17,670 nucleotides of DNA from the NCBI GenBank assembly GCA_028282865.1, contig JANQHA010000629.1, positions 1-17,670 of the forward strand, written 5' to 3'. This DNA is from Oligoflexales bacterium. GTDB taxonomy: Bacteria; Bdellovibrionota_B; Oligoflexia; Oligoflexales; CACXFL01. Numbering within the stretch: position 1 is the stretch's first letter; each line of letters opens with the position of its first letter. The notes below the pieces were generated by a model. That model did no database searches. It saw only the letters and a list, made by a program, of their open reading frames with translations, and was not told where the DNA came from. A program made the translations under genes and the position numbers. Of this stretch, positions 7,818 through 14,271 are shown piece after piece.

Positions 7818-8279
7818 TCAGCCTTGCTTGGTTTTCTTTAGCTCATCAGCGAGATTATTGAGCTCATCAGCCACCTCGATAAATGCATCGTATTTTCTCA
7901 AATTAACTTTCGAGTCATAGTTGCCTGATGCCAGCTCTCGGATATGGCGGCGAAAAGCGATGGTTGGCCCAATCAACCTATGAGTAAAAACTACAGAAAG
8001 CAAAACACTGGCAAAGAAATAGACCACTACGATCAACATCAGCCAACCCGCAATCCCAAGAAGCCCGTTTTGAATGACATCGACGACTTCTTGACGCAGG
8101 TCTGTAAGATCTAGAATCAGCTCAAATAGTCGGTGAAAACTCACAAGAAGAACTGAGCAAAAGGTAATAACAAACACTGAAGACAGCAGAATCGAGTACA
8201 ACCCAATTTTGACCTGAAGCAATGGTTTAAGCAGCAGGTTTCGAAACCTTCTAGGGTCAACGACTTGTTTATCTGACAT
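7818..8279 (-). CDS. Two-helix inner-membrane protein with orphan HAMP domain
   Basis: A 153-residue protein with membrane helices at about 26-48 and 72-97 enclosing a short (about 23-residue) periplasmic loop, followed by a HAMP domain at about 98-149. HAMP hallmarks are Pro105 in RLIGPTIAFRRHI, ELASGNYDSKVNLRKYDAF, and the second helix VADELNNLADELKK. HAMP domains normally relay a signal from the membrane helices to a kinase, cyclase or chemoreceptor output, but here the protein stops right after HAMP. ATG 8279 is preceded by AGGAG with 9-nt spacing. The next gene, a J-domain protein, begins four nt after the stop and may supply the missing output. It could instead be a remnant of a larger sensor, but the intact ribosome site and operon argue for a real gene. 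Confidence 0.75.
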   Translation of the reverse strand: MSDKQVVDPRRFRNLLLKPLLQVKIGLYSILLSSVFVITFCSVLLVSFHRLFELILDLTDLRQEVVDVIQNGLLGIAGWLMLIVVVYFFASVLLSVVFTHRLIGPTIAFRRHIRELASGNYDSKVNLRKYDAFIEVADELNNLADELKKTKQG

Positions 8280-8378
8280 GATCGGCAGCTCCTAATTTAG
8301 CAAATTACAACCTATTCCATCTATGATACTCGGTTTTTATCCATTCGCCCAGATCGGCAAAAAACATGATTTTTAACT

Positions 8379-8408
8379 TTGATAAATTATTTTTAAAAAT
8401 GATATATT
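8379..8408 (+). promoter_or_regulatory. Sigma70-type promoter for the glutamate-semialdehyde dehydrogenase gene
   Basis: TTGATA (8379-8384), an 18-nt AT-rich spacer and TATATT (8403-8408) form a good vegetative promoter. The -10 lies in a perfect 6-bp-arm inverted repeat, ATGATA-TAT-TATCAT (8399-8413), that could be an operator. Transcription would start near 8415, giving a leader of about 200 nt. Confidence 0.5.
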
Positions 8409-8467
8409 ATCATAAGCATTTGTAAAGGAACTCTAGGCGATATCATATCAACTGATCGGGCTTTTAT

Positions 8468-8596
8468 GCGCGGTTCTTGTAGTGCTCTTTTTCATTGGCC
8501 GCGCCTGTGAAAAGTCCTGGTCAGCCTATGGTCGACACCATATTGTCCACTTCACAAATAGGTGATACAAATAACCACTATTTTGAGTTTTCACCT
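8468..8596 (+). promoter_or_regulatory. Structured 5' leader: three consecutive hairpins
   Basis: Three complementary arm pairs lie in series before the dehydrogenase start. GCGCGG 8468-8473 pairs with CCGCGC 8499-8504. TATGGT 8527-8532 pairs with ACCATA 8537-8542 around a CGAC tetraloop. AGGTGA 8560-8565 pairs with TCACCT 8591-8596. The third arm ends eight nt before the ribosome site GAAGGAG (8604-8610), close enough to affect translation. No run of T follows, so these are not simple terminators. It matches no riboswitch class that I can recognise. Regulatory function is inferred from position and structure only. Confidence 0.4.
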
Positions 8597-8616
8597 CCGA
8601 GCTGAAGGAGCCAGTC

Positions 8617-10248
8617 ATGAGTAATGCAAACTTCACCACCCCAATTCCTTACAATGAACCAGTAAAAAGTTACCAAGCCGGTAGTCCGGAGAAAATCGAA
8701 CTCAAAAACGAGTTAAAGGCTCAGAAATCAAGCATCGACGAGATTTCATCAATTATTGGTAACTATCAAGGGCGTGGAGGCGAAACTAGTACCATTACCT
8801 CACCACACAATCACGAGCTAGTTCTTGCGACAGTGACCCACGCTACTCCAGCCGAGGTAGATATGGCTATCCAGAGTGCCTTGGATGCTCGTAAAGAGTG
8901 GGCGGCACTGCCGTGGCAAGACCGCGCATCCGTCTTTCTTAAAGCTGCCGAGCTATTAGCGACTAAATATAGGCCTATCATCAATGCTGCGACTATGCTG
9001 GGCCAAAGTAAAACAATTCACCAGGCTGAGATAGACGCGGCATGTGAGCTCATTGACTTCTTTAGGTTCAACGTTAAATTTGCCGAGCAAATATATAGTC
9101 AACAACCTAATTCAGCTCCTGGTATTTGGAACAAGTCTACCGCCAGAGGACTTGAAGGGTTTGTCTTTGCTATTTCACCTTTCAATTTTACCTCAATTGC
9201 AATTAACCTTTGCTGCGCACCGGCACTTATGGGTTGCACGGTCGTATGGAAACCAGCTCCTACCTCAACCTACGCGTCATATATGGGGATGAAGCTGCTT
9301 GAAGAAGCCGGCCTACCAGCAGGGGTCATAAACTTTATTCCTGGCGACCCTCAAATGATTGGTGAAAAAGTGCTTTCGCACCCTGATCTATCTGGTGTTC
9401 ATTTCACAGGATCGACTGAAACGTTCAACTACCTGTGGAAGACGGTCGGCAGCAACATTGATAAATACAAAAACTACCCTAGGATTGTCGGGGAGACCGG
9501 CGGCAAGGACTTTGTATTCGCACACCCATCTGCCGAGATTGAAGATCTGTCAGTCGCACTAATTCGCGGGGCTTTTGAATACCAAGGACAGAAATGCTCA
9601 GCAGCTTCGCGGGCGTATATACCTAAAAGCCTTTGGCCTGAACTCAAAGGTAGACTTATAAGTCTATGCTCAGACATTGATATTGGCGATCCAGAAAACT
9701 TCACTAATTTTATGTCAGCAGTGATCGACAAAAGATCTTTTGACAAAATTTCTAGCTATATTGAGCATGCAAAAAAAGCCTCCGATGCCGAAGTCATTGT
9801 TGGAGGGGGGTATGACGATCAAAAAGGATATTTTGTTGAACCGACGGTTATCAAGGCATCGTCCCCTACTTACAAATCAATGGTCGAAGAAATTTTTGGA
9901 CCAATTCTGACGGTCTATGTCTACGATGATAATAAAGTCGACGAAACCTTAGAGTTAGTCGATAAATCAACCAAATACAGCTTAACAGGAGCGATATTTG
10001 CTAAAGACCGGCACGTTATAAACAAGCTTAGTCATAAGCTCGAAAATGCCGCTGGTAATTTTTATATAAATGACAAGCCAACTGGGGCTGTCGTGGGTCA
10101 GCAGCCTTTCGGTGGCAGTCGCGGTTCTGGAACAAACGATAAAGCAGGAAGTATTTACAACTTAATAAGGTGGACTTCTCACCGTACTATCAAGGAAAAT
10201 TTTATTCCAATCACTGACTACCGCTACCCTTTTATGGACGAAGAGTAA
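8617..10248 (+). CDS. L-glutamate gamma-semialdehyde dehydrogenase (P5C dehydrogenase, ALDH4A1 type)
   Basis: Oxidises L-glutamate-5-semialdehyde (from 1-pyrroline-5-carboxylate) to glutamate with NAD+, the last step of proline catabolism. The 543-residue protein tracks the ALDH4A1 subfamily along its length: NEPVKSYQAGSPEK near the start, QAEIDAACELIDFFRFNVK, GLEGFVFAISPFNFTS, the GETGGK motif with general base Glu293, GQKCSAASR with catalytic Cys327, EIFGPILTVYVY, and GNFYINDKPTGAVVGQQPFGG near the end. It is monofunctional. Proteobacteria usually carry this activity in the bifunctional PutA, and no proline dehydrogenase is in the window. ATG 8617 has GAAGGAG six nt before it, and a long structured leader precedes it. 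An asparagine-synthetase-like gene follows after 40 nt, possibly co-transcribed. Confidence 0.93.
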   Translation: MSNANFTTPIPYNEPVKSYQAGSPEKIELKNELKAQKSSIDEISSIIGNYQGRGGETSTITSPHNHELVLATVTHATPAEVDMAIQSALDARKEWAALPWQDRASVFLKAAELLATKYRPIINAATMLGQSKTIHQAEIDAACELIDFFRFNVKFAEQIYSQQPNSAPGIWNKSTARGLEGFVFAISPFNFTSIAINLCCAPALMGCTVVWKPAPTSTYASYMGMKLLEEAGLPAGVINFIPGDPQMIGEKVLSHPDLSGVHFTGSTETFNYLWKTVGSNIDKYKNYPRIVGETGGKDFVFAHPSAEIEDLSVALIRGAFEYQGQKCSAASRAYIPKSLWPELKGRLISLCSDIDIGDPENFTNFMSAVIDKRSFDKISSYIEHAKKASDAEVIVGGGYDDQKGYFVEPTVIKASSPTYKSMVEEIFGPILTVYVYDDNKVDETLELVDKSTKYSLTGAIFAKDRHVINKLSHKLENAAGNFYINDKPTGAVVGQQPFGGSRGSGTNDKAGSIYNLIRWTSHRTIKENFIPITDYRYPFMDEE

Positions 10249-10288
10249 TATATAAAAGCATGGAGTTATTTTTTATTTTAAGGCATCG

Positions 10289-12172
10289 ATGACTTTGGAC
10301 TTACAAGAAAAATTTGACGACCCGTTTCTAACAGACTTTTTATACTCTGCCACGGGATTCGTTAATAGCCGTCAACCACAGTTAGATGAATCCCCTTTTA
10401 AATCACAAGAAGAGTTTGAAATACGCTCTTTTAATGGAGCTGCGGTCATCGGAGGTAGCCTTGTTTGCGGAAATGAAGGTAAAGACCTTCCCCCGCTTAA
10501 TAGGAATAAGGTATTAGAACTTCTTACTTCTCAAGGACAGTTCTGCTGTATTTTAACATCTCTCAACAGGCAGCTCGAAGTAGTTACATCTGATTTTTTT
10601 GGCTTTAAGACAGTCTACTACTATTTTGATAGAGTCCCATCCCAATCGCCTGACCAACTAACTTTTGTAGCCAGCAATAGGTTTAACTATCTGGTCGAGT
10701 TTCTAAAAAACAAAAAAGCTAAGTTAACTTTCAATAATAAAAATATTATTTCCTATCTTTACCAATTTAATCTGTTCTCGCGTCAGTTAAATGGACACAG
10801 TACATTCTGCAACGAAATCAATGTATTACCAATGGATCAGATGATTATTATTGATTCTGAGGGACCAAGATTCGCATTAAAACCCTTGCACCGAAATGAG
10901 CATAACCCCGATAAAGGGCAATACGAACACCAAATTCATCTAGGTACCAACGCCGTTCAAGATAGTTTAACTGCGATAAGCAAATCAAGAAGGTTCGAAG
11001 ACTTCATTTGTGATTTAAGCGGCGGTAAAGACTCCAGGCTTACGCTCGCATCAGTAATGAATTCAGAGTTAAAGGATAACTTTCAGCTACGAACAATTGA
11101 GAATTCAAAATGTCCAGACGACTTAAGAATCGCTAATAATATCGCCGCTCACTATAAAATCCCTTGGCTGGACCGGTTCGACTCGGAACAGTTTCCCATA
11201 ACAATAGAGCAAGGCTTCGACATCTGGCAACACTTCAATTCAAACAGATATTATCGGATAGGCTTTGCAGCATATATGTCGAAGGGGGCTAATAAGATCA
11301 TGCAGTTGAATGGGTGTGGAGGAGAGCTATTTAAAGCTTGGTCAAAACCATTCTACGACCGAAAGATATCTAAATCTGAGAACTTCGAGGTCCAATCGAA
11401 AGAACTTTTTAAATATTATTTTAATTTTGAAGAGGTCAATAAATCACTTTTTGACGACGCCCTAGAAGAATTTCGGGCAACACTTAAATCACTACCAGGA
11501 GAACATTTCGGTGACCGATTAGAATCATACGGGCACTACCATATCATCCGCTATCATGCTGGGTCGCTCGACAAATCTCGCTACTTCGGAGAACTAAACT
11601 GGGCTGCTATTGCTTCACCCAACCTGTACAAGGCCGCCTCTTTAATTGAGAAAAACCTATTTTACGATCAAGCCGTAATGTTTGATATCCTGGATCATAT
11701 AAACCCAGAAATGAACTTCATAGAGTATGACGAACTAAACTGGTCAGATAAAATTCTAACTCGCAGCCCTAGCTATGATAAATATAAGAACCTTCAGTTG
11801 CCGGATGCTTCTTTAGACAATTGGAGAGCCGGGCAAGACGCGTGGGGATTAGATAGAGGCAGAAAAAGAAATAATAGGCCAAATAGAGATTTCAACTACG
11901 ACCAACTATCAGATATTGCATATCAAAGAATCATGAAGAATATTGAAAAAATCTGCGACTATGAAAGCTACACAAGCAATATATTCAACGAACATTACAT
12001 CAGATACTTAAATGACGTTATTGCAAAAAACCAGCCTAATTTACTTCAGTCACTTGCCGTCATATCTAGCGTAGCAGATATCGTGCAGCCCACAAGGAGT
12101 TGGTATTCAAAGTGCGAGAAGCTTAAAACAGATTTTCGAAATCACTCTAAAAACTCGATGCCAATTTTATAA
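10289..12172 (+). CDS. Asparagine-synthetase-like PP-loop enzyme lacking the glutaminase cysteine
   Basis: A 627-residue protein laid out like asparagine synthetase B. An N-terminal amidotransferase-like fold (about 1-200) is followed by an ATP-pyrophosphatase domain with DLSGGKDSR (Ser244-Arg250) as the PP-loop and LNGCGGELFKAW near 340-352, the position of the SGEGADELF segment in AsnB. Residue 2 is Thr, not the catalytic Cys of active glutaminase domains, so glutamine hydrolysis is not expected. Such variants (beta-lactam synthetase, lasso-peptide cyclase, others) adenylate a carboxylate and form an amide or ring. SGGKDSR instead of SGGLDS also marks it as a divergent subgroup. Substrate unknown. 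ATG 10289 has AAGG five nt upstream. It follows the dehydrogenase by 40 nt, and its 3' end overlaps the convergent PilZ gene by 31 bp. The gene looks AT-richer than its neighbours. Confidence 0.78.
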   Translation: MTLDLQEKFDDPFLTDFLYSATGFVNSRQPQLDESPFKSQEEFEIRSFNGAAVIGGSLVCGNEGKDLPPLNRNKVLELLTSQGQFCCILTSLNRQLEVVTSDFFGFKTVYYYFDRVPSQSPDQLTFVASNRFNYLVEFLKNKKAKLTFNNKNIISYLYQFNLFSRQLNGHSTFCNEINVLPMDQMIIIDSEGPRFALKPLHRNEHNPDKGQYEHQIHLGTNAVQDSLTAISKSRRFEDFICDLSGGKDSRLTLASVMNSELKDNFQLRTIENSKCPDDLRIANNIAAHYKIPWLDRFDSEQFPITIEQGFDIWQHFNSNRYYRIGFAAYMSKGANKIMQLNGCGGELFKAWSKPFYDRKISKSENFEVQSKELFKYYFNFEEVNKSLFDDALEEFRATLKSLPGEHFGDRLESYGHYHIIRYHAGSLDKSRYFGELNWAAIASPNLYKAASLIEKNLFYDQAVMFDILDHINPEMNFIEYDELNWSDKILTRSPSYDKYKNLQLPDASLDNWRAGQDAWGLDRGRKRNNRPNRDFNYDQLSDIAYQRIMKNIEKICDYESYTSNIFNEHYIRYLNDVIAKNQPNLLQSLAVISSVADIVQPTRSWYSKCEKLKTDFRNHSKNSMPIL

Positions 12173-12438
12173 ATTTCCTCGTCAAGTTTTTTGACCCACC
12201 TCACAGTGCCAAGAAGAGGACTCAATTCTCCAACTTTAAATATGTAAGAGTCGTCGACCTTAACCTCTTTTTGAGTACAAACCACTAGGCCGCAACCACC
12301 CATCGGAGCTTCTTCTACTATAATCGCTACAGTTTCCGGGTCGAAGCTATCTTTGCTTCCCGAAGAAAAGTCGACAGAAGCATAGGCCATTTTATCGGGC
12401 TTAAACCTGATATGCTTACGTTTTTGGACGTCGCTCAA
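12142..12438 (-). CDS. PilZ-domain protein
   Basis: A 98-residue, single-domain protein of the PilZ type, a cyclic-di-GMP receptor fold. The N-terminal KRKHIRF carries the R-x-x-x-R motif (Arg7, Arg11). The second motif, usually D/N-x-S-x-x-G, is replaced by EAPMGG (Glu43-Gly48) within IIVEEAPMGGCGLVV, so ligand binding may be weak or altered. The end LGTVRWVKKLDEEIYKIGIEF is the typical PilZ final strand pair. The start chosen is TTG 12438, because AGGAGGT lies six nt before it. The longer frame from TTG 12468 would place that strong ribosome site inside the gene and add ten atypical residues. A matching extended -10 promoter lies at 12478-12486. The last 31 bp are shared with the convergent asparagine-synthetase-like gene. 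Confidence 0.82.
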   Translation of the reverse strand: MSDVQKRKHIRFKPDKMAYASVDFSSGSKDSFDPETVAIIVEEAPMGGCGLVVCTQKEVKVDDSYIFKVGELSPLLGTVRWVKKLDEEIYKIGIEFLE

Positions 12439-12444
12439 AATACC

Positions 12445-12451
12445 ACCTCCT
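12445..12451 (-). promoter_or_regulatory. Consensus ribosome binding site of the PilZ gene
   Basis: The minus strand reads AGGAGGT, full consensus, six nt before TTG 12438. This decides the start in favour of the 98-residue product. Confidence 0.8.
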
Positions 12452-12477
12452 ACTAAGGCAAAAGACAAACCTTATGG

Positions 12478-12486
12478 ATTATACCA
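12478..12486 (-). promoter_or_regulatory. Extended -10 promoter of the PilZ gene
   Basis: The minus strand reads TGGTATAAT, a perfect -10 hexamer with the extended TG element. The -35 region (CTGATT at 17-nt spacing) is poor, as is usual for extended -10 promoters. Transcription would begin about 33 nt before the start codon. Confidence 0.55.
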
Positions 12487-12641
12487 GCAACCCATATAAA
12501 AATCAGTAAGATACGACCTGTCCAAGCTATAGTTAAATAGTACTAGAAAGGAGCAAAAAAGCCGTGCTCAATAGGTTTGACACGCTCTTCAAGGTATGAT
12601 TTTGTAAGTCTGCTAAAACCATATTTGGGAGGAATTATAAT

Positions 12642-13226
12642 ATGGCAGTACTTGTAGGAAAAGAAGCACCAGATTTTTCTGCTACCGCAGTAGTCGGAGG
12701 AGATTTTAAAGAGAACTTCACCCTGAGCAGTCACCGGGGTAAAAATGTATTACTATTTTTCTATCCGCTAGATTTTACTTTCGTTTGTCCAACAGAATTA
12801 CACGCATTCCAGGAGAAAGCGGATGCCTTTAAAAAGTTAAATACTGAGGTCATAGGCTGCTCTATCGACAGCCAGTTTTCTCATCTGGCTTGGCTTAAAA
12901 CTCCAAAAGCCAAAGGCGGTATTGAAGGTATTAAATACCCTTTAGTAGCTGATATTAACAAAACTATCGCCCGTGATTATGATGTGCTAATCCCAGACGC
13001 GGGTATCGCACTTCGCGGAGCGTTTCTAATTGATGAGAAAGGTGTGGTACGCCATCAAACCGTCAATGACCTCCCGTTAGGGAGAAATATTGATGAGTTT
13101 TTACGACTTATCGAAGCGCTAAGATTCCATGAAGAGCACGGAGAGGTTTGTCCGGCAAACTGGCAAAAAGGCGCTAAAACTATGAGTCCAGATCAAAAAG
13201 GGTTAGACAATTATTTCGGATCTTAA
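12642..13226 (+). CDS. Typical 2-Cys peroxiredoxin (AhpC/Prx1 family)
   Basis: Reduces hydrogen peroxide and organic peroxides through a pair of cysteines, in the cytoplasm. The 194-residue protein has the peroxidatic motif FYPLDFTFVCPTE with Cys49 and the resolving motif HGEVCPANW with Cys170. FLIDEKGVVRHQTVNDLPLGRN is the usual dimer-face segment. It is closer to the Prx1/thioredoxin-dependent group than to E. coli AhpC, judging by length and the C-terminal tail. GGIEG at 92-96 and Tyr-Phe at 191-192 approximate the GGLG and YF motifs that go with sensitivity to overoxidation. ATG 12642 follows GGGAGG with nine-nt spacing. A TATGAT at 12595-12600 could be its -10. No ahpF lies next to it. 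An intrinsic terminator follows, so it is a single-gene unit. Confidence 0.95.
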   Translation: MAVLVGKEAPDFSATAVVGGDFKENFTLSSHRGKNVLLFFYPLDFTFVCPTELHAFQEKADAFKKLNTEVIGCSIDSQFSHLAWLKTPKAKGGIEGIKYPLVADINKTIARDYDVLIPDAGIALRGAFLIDEKGVVRHQTVNDLPLGRNIDEFLRLIEALRFHEEHGEVCPANWQKGAKTMSPDQKGLDNYFGS

Positions 13227-13233
13227 ACGACCT

Positions 13234-13263
13234 ACCCGGTGGTCATTTAGAGCACCGGGTTTT
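13234..13263 (+). terminator. Rho-independent terminator of the peroxiredoxin gene
   Basis: ACCCGGTG (13234-13241) and CACCGGGT (13253-13260) form a perfect 8-bp GC-rich stem with an 11-nt loop, followed by a short T run (13260-13263). It begins 8 nt after the stop codon. Confidence 0.8.
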
Positions 13264-13454
13264 ACCTCAAACATATAGATTTTTACCCCCACTCTTGCCG
13301 ACATCACAAGATAAAGCGTTTAATATATTAGACTATTTACCTTTTGAACCTCTAACGGTTTTCAGGTATAACCCTCCGACCATCATATTGTGCTATCCGT
13401 AAGTACTATAAGCGGTACGAGATAGTAGTTTCATTTCTTTAAACTGAGGTTCTT

Positions 13455-14192
13455 ATGAAAGTTTGCAGTATACTGACTATCGTCGTTAGTTTTATGACTG
13501 CGGCGACACAAGTTCATGCGGTTGATATGCATTCATTAAAAGCCAAGTCAGGGTGCAGAACTGTTTTTACCCCAGAGCAGGTGGAAGCTATTGTCAAACT
13601 AGAGGGAGAGTTTTATGACCAGCCTAACAAGCTGTTATTTCATAAGATCGCAGACTTACACAGTTCTATACCATCTTACGACATCTATCAGAATTCATAC
13701 GCCCACTTTCTTTCTAATGGCTTAAAATTTTTAATCACCTTGAACCCCTATAACAGAAACTACCTAATACGTCCTGGGACTTTGCGGTCGCAAGAAAATA
13801 TAAATGATTTTGCGCTCGAGTATGACCCTTCATCTTTTAGTCTCACTTCACCAATTCGACTTATTTTAGGTGCTAAGAAACTTCGACTCGACTTTTCTCA
13901 TATTAAACATTCGGAGGATAAAATTTTTACGGGTCAATCCGGCGTGATTCTGGCTATAGTACTTGAGTGGAGGGGCGATGGTGACAAAATCAAAGAAGCT
14001 GAATTATACGTATCACGCGACACCGGTAGTTTTATGATATTTCCCGCATATAAAGATACTAAAACCCTTACAAAAATCCATCGTGCTAGATCATTTATAA
14101 AGAAGTTATATTTATCAGCTGCTGGAGTTTCACGCCCAGTAGGAATAGCAAAATGGTATGGTGAAGAAGATATTTTGGAGCTAGATAACTGA
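13455..14192 (+). CDS. Secreted protein of unknown function
   Basis: A 245-residue protein with a clear signal peptide: MKVCSILTIVVSFMTAATQVHA, cleavage after VHA at residue 22. The mature part has one cysteine (Cys34), no membrane helix and no motif that I recognise. It is rich in aromatic and charged residues, with likely beta-strands in the second half (IRLILGAKKLRLDFSHI, GVILAIVLEW, EAELYVSRDTGSFMIF), so a compact beta-rich periplasmic or secreted domain is possible. ATG 13455 has a GAGG ribosome site with five-nt spacing. It stands alone: the preceding gene has its own terminator 190 nt upstream, and the next gene is convergent. No function is proposed. Confidence 0.65.
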   Translation: MKVCSILTIVVSFMTAATQVHAVDMHSLKAKSGCRTVFTPEQVEAIVKLEGEFYDQPNKLLFHKIADLHSSIPSYDIYQNSYAHFLSNGLKFLITLNPYNRNYLIRPGTLRSQENINDFALEYDPSSFSLTSPIRLILGAKKLRLDFSHIKHSEDKIFTGQSGVILAIVLEWRGDGDKIKEAELYVSRDTGSFMIFPAYKDTKTLTKIHRARSFIKKLYLSAAGVSRPVGIAKWYGEEDILELDN

Positions 14193-14271
14193 AAAGCTAG
14201 TAGCACGATCCCATTAACCAGTGCCCAAACTTTAACGAATTACTCGGCTCCCATTATAAGGGTACCGGCAC

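Noticed and set aside
12438..12468. Longer PilZ start at TTG 12468
   Set aside because: A consensus ribosome site lies inside this extension and the promoter's predicted start leaves almost no leader for it.
12564..12599. 11-codon GTG frame after AAAGGAG, possible leader peptide before peroxiredoxin
   Set aside because: Very short, no regulatory codon bias or attenuator hairpin, spacing long (10 nt); likely chance.
12577..12600. TTGACA plus TATGAT as the peroxiredoxin promoter
   Set aside because: Spacer is only 12 nt. TATGAT may still act with a poor -35, but the pair is not a valid promoter.
14193..14271. Possible bidirectional terminator between the secreted-protein and exonuclease genes
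   Set aside because: Only short arms with mismatches (around 14249-14270) and no T run on either strand.
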